61,186 bases of DNA, from positions 1 to 61,186 of the forward strand of contig JAQGHU010000028.1 in NCBI GenBank assembly GCA_028291515.1, read 5' to 3'. The position numbers and the translations under genes were made by a program. Shown here piece by piece: positions 52,658 to 60,544 of this stretch. This DNA is from Schlesneria sp. GTDB taxonomy: Bacteria; Planctomycetota; Planctomycetia; Planctomycetales; Planctomycetaceae. Numbering within the stretch: the first letter of the stretch is position 1; each line of letters opens with the position of its first letter. The notes under the pieces are model-generated. The model had not been told where the DNA came from, did not search any database, and worked only from the letters and a program-made list of their open reading frames with translations.

Positions 52658-53578
52658 CTACCCTAACGTCAACGTGTGTTTGCCATTCAAAAACTCCATC
52701 GGCCTGACTGGACGATGCCGATAGACTTGGCTGATTCCAGCCGTCGAATCAAAACTCCAAGCCTTGTTCGTGATTTTTTCGAGAGCATGGAGATGCTTGG
52801 AAACCGCAGATTCAGTTAGCTTGAAAACTCGTCCTGGGCTGCCCGGCTCATATGCGATCTCGCGGAATCCCAATGTAGCCACCTCCGCAGGAAATCGATC
52901 CCAATAGTCGGCTAACGCGAATGCGAAAACCCAAGTTGGCAAAGTCAAATGATCGCTGCGATTGAATGCCAACAAGCCACTCTCGTCAATTTCATGGATC
53001 AGACGAAGTTCGGCGAGCGGGCAATCAAGAGTGTCTTCCACCGCGGACATCCGCAAATGCTGGGAGGATGCATAAGTACGGATGAAACAGTTTACATCAC
53101 GACGAATTGTGTTTTCCGCCACTTTGACGGTGTCTGACTCAGATGTTGCACGACGCAGTTCGGCCATCAGTTGATTCGCGGTAAACTCAGTGCGAGGAAA
53201 GACGTTAAAAGCCCAATACCAGGTCGTTGGGCTGGTCAGCCGCGATGCGAGGCAGAAATGCAGGAGCCAGAGCGTACTCTGATTCTCTAGGTACGGGTCG
53301 AACCCCGAATCACCGAAAACTGCTTCCCCAAAGTCGCTCACGCGCAGAAAGCGGCCCCGATTGTCCTTGATTTCGGAGTCTTCCTCGAGAACGCGTGTTG
53401 CCATCGCCCAATGCTTGATTGACCGAACCATGTTCTTGCCCACACCGAGCTTGACCATTGCGTCATCGTCACCAAATCCTTGTGGGTTTTCTCGAATCAA
53501 ATGAACGGCCTTGGTCAACCACCCGTATCGGAGGGTAAACGTCTCATGGCCGGAGAATCTCGCCGTATCCAATTTCAC
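52658..53578 (-). CDS. DUF4007 protein (SspB-like)
   Basis: A protein of about 306 residues of the DUF4007 family. The signature is FSGHETFTLRYGWLTKAVHLIRENPQGF, then VKLGVGKNMVRSIKHWAMATRVLEE. The second half contains a probable HTH (FPRTEFTANQLMAELRRA). I place the start at GTG 53578 because AGGAAG lies 9 bases upstream and family members begin near the FSGHETF box; a longer frame begins at GTG 53650 with an ATG at 53629. I associate this family with SspB, the nicking subunit of single-strand phosphorothioation; that link is recalled, not computed. It is the first gene of the operon. Confidence 0.72.
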   Translation of the reverse strand: MKLDTARFSGHETFTLRYGWLTKAVHLIRENPQGFGDDDAMVKLGVGKNMVRSIKHWAMATRVLEEDSEIKDNRGRFLRVSDFGEAVFGDSGFDPYLENQSTLWLLHFCLASRLTSPTTWYWAFNVFPRTEFTANQLMAELRRATSESDTVKVAENTIRRDVNCFIRTYASSQHLRMSAVEDTLDCPLAELRLIHEIDESGLLAFNRSDHLTLPTWVFAFALADYWDRFPAEVATLGFREIAYEPGSPGRVFKLTESAVSKHLHALEKITNKAWSFDSTAGISQVYRHRPVRPMEFLNGKHTLTLG

Positions 53579-53650
53579 TTCAGTCGCTTCCTGCGGTAAA
53601 TGCCCATGAGGAGCCAATTTGCGGAGCATGGGAGCATAGCGGATATGCAC

Positions 53651-53803
53651 CTCGGCAAGCTACTGAGGTGGCATCGGTTCATGTCGTTTTCGACGCCAAC
53701 AAGCGTTACCTATCCCGTTACCTCAGGTTTCGACGGCATATTGCAATAGGTGTACGGTTGTGGGGTGTTCTTTTTACTCCCAAATCCAAAGGAGGAACAA
53801 CTG
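53651..53803. promoter_or_regulatory. Divergent regulatory region
   Basis: This region separates the phosphorothioation-like operon (minus) from the primase gene (plus), so both promoters should lie here or partly in the operon's start region. GTTACCT occurs twice, at 53705-53711 and 53717-53723, one turn apart, a possible operator. No reliable -35/-10 pair was identified. Confidence 0.35.
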
Positions 53804-54892
53804 ATGCCTGAACGACCGTACGTCTCATTTGCCGAAGTCAAGCAGCGTATTTCGATTCCAGATGTCCTCACAGCACTTGGGCTAGCTGATCGGTTCACAG
53901 GAAAAAAGGAGACGCTAACAGGTGTTTGTCCCCTGCCAGGTCACCAGCATGGCCCGAGTCCCAATTCCGAGCAGTTCAAAATCAATCAGCGAGATGGACT
54001 TTGGCTGTGGCACTGTTTTGGTGATTGCCAACGTGGTGGCGACGTCATCGAGTTGGTCAAGGCCATGACCGGATTTGACAACTCGCATGTTCGCTTCTGG
54101 TTTGCAGAGCATTTCCCTGATCGGCTGACGCTGCAACAACCTCACAGGAAGGGAACCCAAACGTCTGAAACGTCCGAGGCACCCACAAAAGAAAAGGCCC
54201 CTGCGAATCCCGGCAAGGAAATCACGCAAGAGCCTTCGGCAATAGCTGCCAAAAAGACGATATCGAATGACAGCAGTCCACTCAAGCCCCTGCGTTTCAT
54301 TTTGAATCTGAACCCGGATGTTCCCTACCTCTTCGAACGTGGCTTGAAGCCGGACACAATTCGTCGGTTCGGAATCGGGCTCTGTCGCAAGGGTCTGCTC
54401 GCGGGCTACGTGGCGATACCTGTTTATGACTATCCCCGCTCGGGTACTAACCCCGTCGGCTATCTCGGTCGGTGGCCCGGTGAGCCAGCGGCTTCGCATA
54501 GAGACGAAACGGGCCCATTGCGGTACAAGTTCCCGGAAAGCTTCCCGCGCAATCGAGTTGTCTATGGACTCGCAGAGGCTTTGGATGGCACCGAAGGACA
54601 ACCGTTGATCGTCGTCGAAGGGCCATTCAAGGTCTATCACCTGTTTCAGTCAGGATTTCCAAACACTGGAGCAACATTCGGCGCTTCAGTCAGCGACGAG
54701 CAGGTTGAGATCTTGGTGGCAACTCGTCGGCCGCTGATTTTGATGTTTGACGGCGACGACGCTGGTCAAACGGGAATGCGTTCTGCCGCCGAGCGGCTTA
54801 TCAGCCGAGCGTCCGTGCGGGTCGTCAAACTCGAACCCGGACAACACCCGGACGATCTTTCGCACTCGGAGCTGGAAAAAGTTCTTTCTTAA
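53804..54892 (+). CDS. DNA primase-like protein (CHC2 zinc finger plus TOPRIM)
   Basis: A 362-residue primase-like protein. The zinc finger reads C42-x4-H47 and C71-x3-C75 in GVCPLPGHQHG and WHCFGDCQRG. The TOPRIM motif is IVVEGPFKVYHL, followed by ILMFDGDDAGQTGM. A disordered linker (EAPTKEKAPANPGKEITQEP) joins the two parts. ATG 53804 is preceded by AAAGGAGGA, a strong site. It probably primes replication of the element together with the Rep and Replic_Relax proteins. A terminator follows at 54901. Confidence 0.82.
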   Translation: MPERPYVSFAEVKQRISIPDVLTALGLADRFTGKKETLTGVCPLPGHQHGPSPNSEQFKINQRDGLWLWHCFGDCQRGGDVIELVKAMTGFDNSHVRFWFAEHFPDRLTLQQPHRKGTQTSETSEAPTKEKAPANPGKEITQEPSAIAAKKTISNDSSPLKPLRFILNLNPDVPYLFERGLKPDTIRRFGIGLCRKGLLAGYVAIPVYDYPRSGTNPVGYLGRWPGEPAASHRDETGPLRYKFPESFPRNRVVYGLAEALDGTEGQPLIVVEGPFKVYHLFQSGFPNTGATFGASVSDEQVEILVATRRPLILMFDGDDAGQTGMRSAAERLISRASVRVVKLEPGQHPDDLSHSELEKVLS

Positions 54893-54900
54893 AACAACAG

Positions 54901-54927
54901 GCACCGGACTCACGTCTGGTGCTTTTT
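54901..54927 (+). terminator. Rho-independent terminator after primase
   Basis: GCACC (54901-54905) pairs with GGTGC (54918-54922), with an inner GAC/GTC stem and TCAC loop, followed by five T. Confidence 0.75.
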
Positions 54928-55195
54928 CATTGGCGATCGTGCCGCAAAAGCGACCCGCTGCTCGCGCAACGGCACTGGAGACAGCGAGCCGCCCCCGCGA
55001 GAAGAATGCCTGGTTTCGGTGTCGGATGCCGCCCTCGACGCCCCTCCACGACGTTCCCCTCCCCAAGAAGTCATAACGACGGGAACCAAGCAGTCTGCGG
55101 TTGCCCAACGTCGCTCAGCGTCGCGGCACCGTCTCAGCATAACACTCCACAGACCGACCGCGCACACGATTTATCGTGGAAAAACGGCCAGATCA

Positions 55196-55302
55196 GACGT
55201 TCAAAACGTTTGAGGCGTTTCACTGTCCACAGACGTCTCCGACGCTTCAGGCGTTTCGGATTCCGATGTGCTTCGAACACCCCAGACGTTTTGGACGTTT
55301 GC
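55196..55302. repeat. 9-bp tandem repeats, cluster 1
   Basis: The sequence reads in nine-base units close to RRCGTTTCA: GACGTTCAA, AACGTTTGA, GGCGTTTCA, a variant, GACGTCTCC, GACGCTTCA, GGCGTTTCG, two variants, then GACGTTTTG and GACGTTTGC. It lies upstream of the small gene and parA, next to a DnaA box. It probably binds the ribbon-helix-helix partition protein or serves as replication iterons. Confidence 0.75.
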
Positions 55303-55328
55303 AAACCTCCATGTTATCCTGACAGTAG

Positions 55329-55337
55329 TTATCCACA
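55329..55337 (+). promoter_or_regulatory. DnaA box
   Basis: TTATCCACA is an exact match to the consensus DnaA box. It lies between two clusters of 9-bp repeats and 6 bases before the ATG of the small gene at 55343. This supports a nearby replication origin. Confidence 0.65.
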
Positions 55338-55342
55338 TTTCT

Positions 55343-55654
55343 ATGTCATCACCACTTCCCCATCGCGTCCTCCCCATTGCCTATGTCACCGACAACGATC
55401 GCGATGCGGAAGCGTTGAGTTGCCGCGTCGACGGAACTGTCATTGTCAAGCGGGAAGTTGCAGCCTTCCCCACGCCCAAAGGCAATCAGACGTCTCAGTC
55501 ACCCAAACGTTTGAGACGCTCAAACGTTCGAAACGTCTCAACGACCGCAAACGTTTCAGGCGTTTCGGAATCCGAAACGTTTCAGTACATCTCAAGCGTC
55601 TCAGACGCTCCCGACACTTCGAACGTCTCAGACGTTTCCACACTCGACCTATGA
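55343..55654 (+). CDS. Small protein with repeat-encoded NVS/DVS tail (candidate)
   Basis: A 103-residue open frame whose TGA overlaps the ATG of parA (ATGA), the strongest reason to believe it is translated. The first half (RVLPIAYVTDNDRDAEALSCRVDGTVIV) looks like a small folded domain. The second half is encoded by 9-bp repeats and reads as NVS, GVS and DVS triplets (NVRNVSTTANVSGVSESE, TSNVSDVSTLDL). There is no clear ribosome-binding site before the ATG. It may be a partition regulator or only a passenger frame. Confidence 0.4.
   Translation: MSSPLPHRVLPIAYVTDNDRDAEALSCRVDGTVIVKREVAAFPTPKGNQTSQSPKRLRRSNVRNVSTTANVSGVSESETFQYISSVSDAPDTSNVSDVSTLDL
55489..55639. repeat. 9-bp tandem repeats, cluster 2, inside the small gene
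   Basis: Units of RACGTYTCA type follow each other, some inverted: GACGTCTCA, AACGTTCGA, AACGTCTCA, AACGTTTCA, GGCGTTTCG, AGCGTCTCA, GACGCTCCC, AACGTCTCA, GACGTTTCC. They end 11 bases before parA. The same type occurs in cluster 1 at 55196. The layout recalls heptad or iteron parS sites of ParA/RHH partition systems. Confidence 0.75.
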
Positions 55655-56451
55655 CACGGCGGATTGCTTGGCTCAATGAAAAAGGGGGAAGCGGGAAGTC
55701 CACCAGTGCCTTAAATCTCTCTGCCAATCTCGCGTCACGGTTCGGGCAGCGCGTGTTGCTGATTGACGTTGATCACCAAGCCAACATCACGGCGGTGCTG
55801 ACGCACGGGCAGACGGCGAAGAAAACGCTCACCGACGTGTTCTTGAGCGATGTGCCAGTAGAGCAGGCGATCTTCAAGACGCGCATTCTGAATCTTGATT
55901 TACTGCCTGCGGATTCCGCACTGGCAGACGTCAACGTCGCGATGGCCGATACTGGCAACCGCTTGGGGCTCGGTCGTGAACTGCGACTCAAGCGAGCCCT
56001 GGCTCCGATCGAGAAGAACTATGATTTTGTGATTGTGGACACGGGGCCGCAGCGAACTCTACTGAATATCAATGTGCTCAATTACGTCGACGAGGTCTTC
56101 GTGCCCATCGACCCTGGATATTGGAGTATCATGGGGGTTCAACACTTGGAAAAGCTGGTGGAACAAATTCGCCTGCACATGGAGCACGATACGTTGCACA
56201 TCGGCGGAGTGCTGCTGACGAAGGTGCAAAAGACCAACGTGGCCAGGGAAGTGGAGCAGCAAGTCCGGGAATACTTCGGCGAGCAAGTGTTTCGCACGGC
56301 GATCCCGCTCAATGTCAAAGTCGAAGAAGCTCACAGTCGGGGAATCTCGGTGTTGGATTATTCGCCCGACAGCGCCGGAGCGGTGGCCTATCTTGAATTT
56401 ACTAAAGAAGTCTTATTCCATGCAGCCGACACGGAAAACCGGCTTGGGTGA
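55651..56451 (+). CDS. parA: ParA-family partition ATPase
   Basis: A 266-residue Walker-type ATPase with the deviant Walker A motif NEKGGSGKSTSALNL at the N-terminus, VLLIDVDHQANITAVL, and FVIVDTGPQRT as Walker B. ATG 55651 is used; a longer upstream open frame exists but its protein is only translated repeats. It overlaps the small repeat-containing gene by ATGA and the RHH gene by 32 bases. With that RHH protein it should segregate the extrachromosomal form of the element. Confidence 0.88.
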   Translation: MTRRIAWLNEKGGSGKSTSALNLSANLASRFGQRVLLIDVDHQANITAVLTHGQTAKKTLTDVFLSDVPVEQAIFKTRILNLDLLPADSALADVNVAMADTGNRLGLGRELRLKRALAPIEKNYDFVIVDTGPQRTLLNINVLNYVDEVFVPIDPGYWSIMGVQHLEKLVEQIRLHMEHDTLHIGGVLLTKVQKTNVAREVEQQVREYFGEQVFRTAIPLNVKVEEAHSRGISVLDYSPDSAGAVAYLEFTKEVLFHAADTENRLG

Positions 56452-56773
56452 TTCGCTGCTCTTGCGGCGCACCGAGGAACCGCCAGCAGAGGTGTCGGAT
56501 GTCTCTTCAGACGCTCCGATGGCTGGGGTCAGTCCAGCGCCGGTGTCAGAACCCACAGCAACCAAAACAGAACCCGTCTTGCCGCAAGCCAGGCCCACGA
56601 AAAAACGAAAGGAACAACTCGTCTTGCGAGATCGCAGTACGTTGTATCTGGAGCGATCCGTCAATGAGCAGCTGCGTCTGGTGGCACAAATTGAAGGTCG
56701 CGAACGATCCGAAGTGGCCACGGACATCCTGCGAAAGTACCTTCCCAAGTATCGTATCGAGCGGGAAGAATAG
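56420..56773 (+). CDS. Ribbon-helix-helix partition/regulatory protein
   Basis: A 117-residue protein with a disordered, Pro/Glu/Val-rich N-terminal half and a C-terminal segment (about 78-115) like an RHH fold: RSTLYLERSVNEQLRLVAQIEGRERSEVATDILRKYL. Its order after parA, with overlap, matches type Ib partition pairs such as ParF-ParG and delta-omega, where a small RHH protein binds repeat arrays at parS. The N-terminal tail may touch ParA. The nearby 9-bp arrays are the probable target. Confidence 0.7.
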   Translation: MQPTRKTGLGDSLLLRRTEEPPAEVSDVSSDAPMAGVSPAPVSEPTATKTEPVLPQARPTKKRKEQLVLRDRSTLYLERSVNEQLRLVAQIEGRERSEVATDILRKYLPKYRIEREE

Positions 56774-57066
56774 GAGAGTAGACCTCATCATTCGCGATGC
56801 TCACAAAAACGACTCGATTCGACGGTCGTAAAAAGGCTCCCAGGTTGCTCAGGATCGCCTAGGTGCGTTCTTTGATGCGGTCAGACAACTTTGTACCTCC
56901 CCATGTTGTTGCACGCATTCTGCACGCGCTCCAGAACGAATTCACAACGGCATACCGACGCTTGCGCAATTGCTGGCCAGTGCCGCGAAGCCTGTTTCTG
57001 AAATGCCGAATAGCTGTTACTGTTCGTCGAGTTTTTTTCGTTTGGCCTGGCCGCGAGTTGATAGCG

Positions 57067-57291
57067 ATGGCAAAGACAATTGTCAGAAAGCAAAGCGACT
57101 GGGCGTTCTACTGGGTCGTCATCACGGATGATAGCAGGATGATCGCACAGTCGTCGAATACATACGCAACCAGCGAAGAAGCATTTACCATGGCTCGCGG
57201 TAATGTTCAGATTGGTGAAGACGTCATTGACGAGACAAGTGTAGCGATTCCCCGTCCATCACAAAGCAGCACACATCCAACGATGGGTTGA
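57067..57291 (+). CDS. Small DUF1508/YegP-like protein (tentative)
   Basis: A 74-residue protein starting at ATG 57067. The part SDWAFYWVVITDDSRMIAQSSNTYATSEEAFTMARGN resembles one repeat of YegP-type DUF1508 domains, which contain a conserved aromatic Y-W-x-V-x2-D and a later Y-x-T-x-E. GAGTTG lies upstream. The match is by pattern only. It sits on the element between the partition genes and the replication origin. Confidence 0.45.
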   Translation: MAKTIVRKQSDWAFYWVVITDDSRMIAQSSNTYATSEEAFTMARGNVQIGEDVIDETSVAIPRPSQSSTHPTMG

Positions 57292-57367
57292 TGGTCTTTT
57301 TGCGATCAGCCTCAAATAGCTAATTTGCGACCGACACGCCGCACCCGCTCGTCCGCAGGTTGTCGGC

Positions 57368-57461
57368 GTGTACTTGGAACCGAGCCCGGTCGAACAGAGC
57401 GTGTACTTGGAACCGAGAAACCATGTACCTCGTCCCGAGAAACCGTGTACTTGGAACCGAG
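57368..57461. repeat. Spaced 17-bp iterons upstream of rep
   Basis: GTGTACTTGGAACCGAG occurs exactly at 57368-57384, 57401-57417 and 57445-57461, and in a variant form at 57423-57439. Spacings between starts are 33, 22 and 22 bases, i.e. whole turns of the helix. They lie about 170 bases before the Rep gene, a usual oriV arrangement for Rep proteins. The 338-base region 57292-57629 contains nothing else that I can support. Confidence 0.82.
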
Positions 57462-57629
57462 TCGAATTCACAGTTCATGGCTGCATTAAGCCACCAGTTG
57501 GGCTGCGGCGAAGCCGACATTATCTATATTCTCTTTATTACTCTGGTGAGCCAAGATTGGCCTGTGGAAAACGATTTCTGACCGGCGCGGTATGATGGGG
57601 GAACAGATGTCTCACGACATCGAATCCCT

Positions 57630-59150
57630 ATGCCTTCAACCCGCGACGAATCCAAACCGACCTTCGCTGCCACATCGTTGGCGGAGCGACCCACGATTGT
57701 GGCCGAGGCCAACTTGTTGCGGTTGCCGCTGTTCGCCTTGCGGACTAGGGGACTGAAGCAACTCGACGGCTTTGAATGCCGGGGGACAACCACGCGCGGC
57801 GAAAACACCTGGGAATTTCTGCTTCGGACAGCTCGTAGCACGGCCACGCTCTATCCGGGACTGCTGTCTCGTTCCGTGCATTTGGCATTCTTGGGGATCA
57901 TCACTGAGAAAGGATTGCCATTTGCCAACCCCGTCACGTGGACGTGGCGCAATCTCTGTGTCCGGTTGGGCGTCCAACCATCGGGACAGATGGTGCAGCA
58001 TCTGAAGGAAGCTGTCGAAGCGACTGCGGGCCTGACGATCTACAGCCAAGACGCCTTGTATTCCAAACCGGCGGGGCAGCGGTTCAATACGCGCAAGGCG
58101 ATGCACCTCTACGAAACGGTGGTCTTCGTCAATGAGACGCTGCCAGATGGCCGCACCGCCGACACCAACTATCTCTGGCTGAGCGGCTGGTATCTCGACA
58201 ACCTCAATGCCCTCTTCACGGCACCGCTCGATCATGAGTTGTGGCGGTATCTCGACAAACGAAGTCCGATTGCCAGTCGGCTGTACGAGTTCCTGCTCAT
58301 TAACTTTCACGGCGGCATGCCGCAATTGCAGATCAATTATCCGCGACTGGCTCAGTTCCTGCCCGTCCGTCAGGAACGATATCTGTCCGACGCTCGCAAG
58401 CAATTGGAACCGGCATTCAAATTACTTACAGAAACTCGTGTCGCCGAGTCCGTGACTTGGCACAAACGGCGTGAGGACGTGGCTCAACTGCGATTTGCTC
58501 GAGGAACACGATTGCTCCAGGGGAAAAGAGGGGAGAGCGGTTCACTTCAATCCAGCAGCGCCACAACGGCATTGGTTTCTGTGAGGGAAGTCCGGCGGAC
58601 ACCAGAACAGGATCTTGTCCGCGAATTCTACCGCCTGTGGACAGGTCGAACCGATCAGCATCCCAATTCTGCGGATCTCACTCTCGCCAAGCGAATCATC
58701 GCAGACTACGGTCGCTCGCAAGCCATCGCTCTGTTGCCATCGGTGATCGAACAACTCAAACGGTACTGGCCAGGGGCCAAGACATTTGTCGCAGTGGAAC
58801 AGTACATGGCCGCCGCCGCCGAGACGTACCAGAGTCGGCAGCGAAGAGACAAGCAACGTCAGCAACAACAGGAGACTGAGCGTAGGGCCATAGAACACGC
58901 GGAAAGTCAATCAGCCGAACGTCACGAGTTCGAGGCAATCTGGGAGCCATTTTGGGGCGAACTGCCAGCGGGGGAGCAGGCCGCGATTCGCGACCGCGTG
59001 CTGAGTGTCCATCCGTTCATGCGGCATACCCCGCACGAATTGCAGTTTCGCTGTCTCCAAGAACTGGCCCAGAGAGAAACTAAACCGAGCGATGTCGCTC
59101 CCGAGACAGGGGAGAGCGACTTGCGAACGGTACGCAATCCACGGCTATGA
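57630..59150 (+). CDS. Plasmid replication initiator (Rep) protein
   Basis: A 506-residue protein of the plasmid Rep type. The winged-helix-rich core includes TLYPGLLSRSVHLAFLGIITEKGLPF, WTWRNLCVRLGVQPSGQMVQHLKEAVEATAGLTIYSQ, YLWLSGWYLDNLNALFTAPLDHELWRYLDKRSPIASRLYEFL and QINYPRLAQFLPVRQERYLSDARKQLEPAFKLL. The last 200 residues are helical and Gln-rich (DKQRQQQQETER). Iterons at 57368-57461 lie upstream. Its stop overlaps the next gene by ATGA, so the two are coupled. The family was assigned by pattern; a profile search would settle it. Confidence 0.78.
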   Translation: MPSTRDESKPTFAATSLAERPTIVAEANLLRLPLFALRTRGLKQLDGFECRGTTTRGENTWEFLLRTARSTATLYPGLLSRSVHLAFLGIITEKGLPFANPVTWTWRNLCVRLGVQPSGQMVQHLKEAVEATAGLTIYSQDALYSKPAGQRFNTRKAMHLYETVVFVNETLPDGRTADTNYLWLSGWYLDNLNALFTAPLDHELWRYLDKRSPIASRLYEFLLINFHGGMPQLQINYPRLAQFLPVRQERYLSDARKQLEPAFKLLTETRVAESVTWHKRREDVAQLRFARGTRLLQGKRGESGSLQSSSATTALVSVREVRRTPEQDLVREFYRLWTGRTDQHPNSADLTLAKRIIADYGRSQAIALLPSVIEQLKRYWPGAKTFVAVEQYMAAAAETYQSRQRRDKQRQQQQETERRAIEHAESQSAERHEFEAIWEPFWGELPAGEQAAIRDRVLSVHPFMRHTPHELQFRCLQELAQRETKPSDVAPETGESDLRTVRNPRL

Positions 59151-60544
59151 CGGAACCGCTCAAAAACGGCCAGGTAGACCCACAATTACGACGTCGCCCT
59201 GGATTTGCAGTTGCAAGCCCCAGGTCGACTGCGGCGGGCGCATTTCCTCGCGGGAGCGAGGACTCCGGTTCGGCAGGTGCCGTCCCTCCGGGGTTCGCGG
59301 GGCTCACCCAATCCACCCACCGCAGTCGACCTACCGGACGACGTCGAACAGCCACCGGTGAAACATCTACGTGGAACAGTTCTGACGGCTCTTTGAGTGG
59401 CATCAGAAACGACTCAACGGTACCAACGAATAGGGGAGAGAAGACCCGCCTACGGACGGGATGGGAATTGCCCGAGTTGATCCGTCCGCTGCCGGTTCGC
59501 GAACGACGTTGCGCCCGCACGCCACGACTGCAACATCATCAACCGGCCATCGTGGAGTACGTGTACCTGTCGCGGTTCGCCACCGCGTCCCAGGTTCAGC
59601 GCCGATTTCCCAACTGGCTGCGGACGGCTCGGACGACCCAGTGGCAGTTGGCGAACCTCGTCCAACTGGGATACCTGGCGATCACACCGGTCCGGTCGAC
59701 ATCACCCAATTTTCCGTTCGTCTACTTTGCGACTATTCGAGGCGTGAGGCTCATCAACGACACCTACGCGGCCCACAACCTCGACACGACGTATCCCGTC
59801 GGCGAGGGCCGGAAAGCCAGCGGCGTGGCCGTGGACTCCATTCTGCACGAACTTCTGCTGACGGAGTTGGAACTGGCCGTGCGGCTCACGGTTGAATCGC
59901 GAGATGACTTGAAACTGCTGACTACGGAGCGGCGCTACTACCGTCGTGAACGCCAATTGCGGTTCTATCAGGCCGGACGAACGCGGCGCGTGATTCCAGA
60001 TGCCGGGTTCATGATCCGAGTAGGGAAGGCTGATTTGGCAACGTCGCAAAATAATTCTTTTGCGACGATGCTCAACTTTGTCGAGTTGGACAACGGCACC
60101 ATGTCCCCCAGCCGAGTCTTGGAGAAACTACAACAATATGCCGCCTGGGCCGAGTCCGAATCGGGGCAGAAGCATTTACAGCAAACATATTCTCGACACC
60201 GATCGTCGGTGCCTCAGTCGGGATTCCGACTACTTATCGTTGTTCACGACAAGCAGCGGCCCGATGGCGATCAGTCGCGGCTGGCGGCATTGTTTCAGCA
60301 GGCGCTGGAGCTTCCTGCCTCCATGCGCGATCGGCTCTGGTTTGCCACTGCGGCGGACTTGAAAGCCCAGCAAGACCACTCCCCTCCGCTCGGCGGCGAG
60401 ATCTGGTATCGAGCCCGCGATGCCAGGACATGGCTGCGAGAATTTCGTCGGTTGCCGGAACAGAAAGCGAACGGAATTCGCCGCCAGTTTGTGGCGGGCC
60501 AGCTTCTGGCACTCCCCCATCATTCGATCTTCCCGCATACGTGA
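59147..60544 (+). CDS. Replication-relaxation family protein
   Basis: A 465-residue protein with a Replic_Relax domain at about 120-300: QHHQPAIVEYVYLSRFATASQVQRRF, TTQWQLANLVQLGYLAITPV and FPFVYFATIRGVRLINDTY, then ELELAVRLTVESRDDLKLLTTERRYYRRERQ. The first 115 residues are low-complexity, Arg/Ser/Thr/Gly-rich. Part of that stretch is encoded by a GC-rich palindrome at 59222-59332, in frame. Its ATG overlaps the Rep stop (ATGA). It probably acts in replication or transfer of the element. Confidence 0.75.
   Translation: MTEPLKNGQVDPQLRRRPGFAVASPRSTAAGAFPRGSEDSGSAGAVPPGFAGLTQSTHRSRPTGRRRTATGETSTWNSSDGSLSGIRNDSTVPTNRGEKTRLRTGWELPELIRPLPVRERRCARTPRLQHHQPAIVEYVYLSRFATASQVQRRFPNWLRTARTTQWQLANLVQLGYLAITPVRSTSPNFPFVYFATIRGVRLINDTYAAHNLDTTYPVGEGRKASGVAVDSILHELLLTELELAVRLTVESRDDLKLLTTERRYYRRERQLRFYQAGRTRRVIPDAGFMIRVGKADLATSQNNSFATMLNFVELDNGTMSPSRVLEKLQQYAAWAESESGQKHLQQTYSRHRSSVPQSGFRLLIVVHDKQRPDGDQSRLAALFQQALELPASMRDRLWFATAADLKAQQDHSPPLGGEIWYRARDARTWLREFRRLPEQKANGIRRQFVAGQLLALPHHSIFPHT
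59222..59332. repeat. GC-rich palindromic segment inside the relaxation gene
   Basis: AGGTCGACTGCGG (59222-59234) and CCGCAGTCGACCT (59320-59332) are perfect 13-base inverted arms around 85 bases that contain further hairpins, such as CCTCGC-GGGA-GCGAGG at 59246-59261. The segment is 111 bases, exactly 37 codons, so it does not break the frame. It encodes the unusual low-complexity part of the N-terminus. Confidence 0.6.

Noticed and set aside
53915..54640. 241-residue minus-strand open frame opposite the primase
   Set aside because: The plus frame has zinc-finger and TOPRIM motifs and a strong ribosome-binding site. The minus frame is a shadow.
55196..55639. CRISPR-like array
   Set aside because: Units are 9 bases, degenerate, and without unique spacers of constant length. 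They fit partition or replication repeats.
54919..55650. Upstream extension of the parA open frame (244 codons)
   Set aside because: The translated part is composition-biased (Arg/Arg-Phe repeats from 9-bp DNA repeats) and the Walker A motif begins only at the ATG at 55651.
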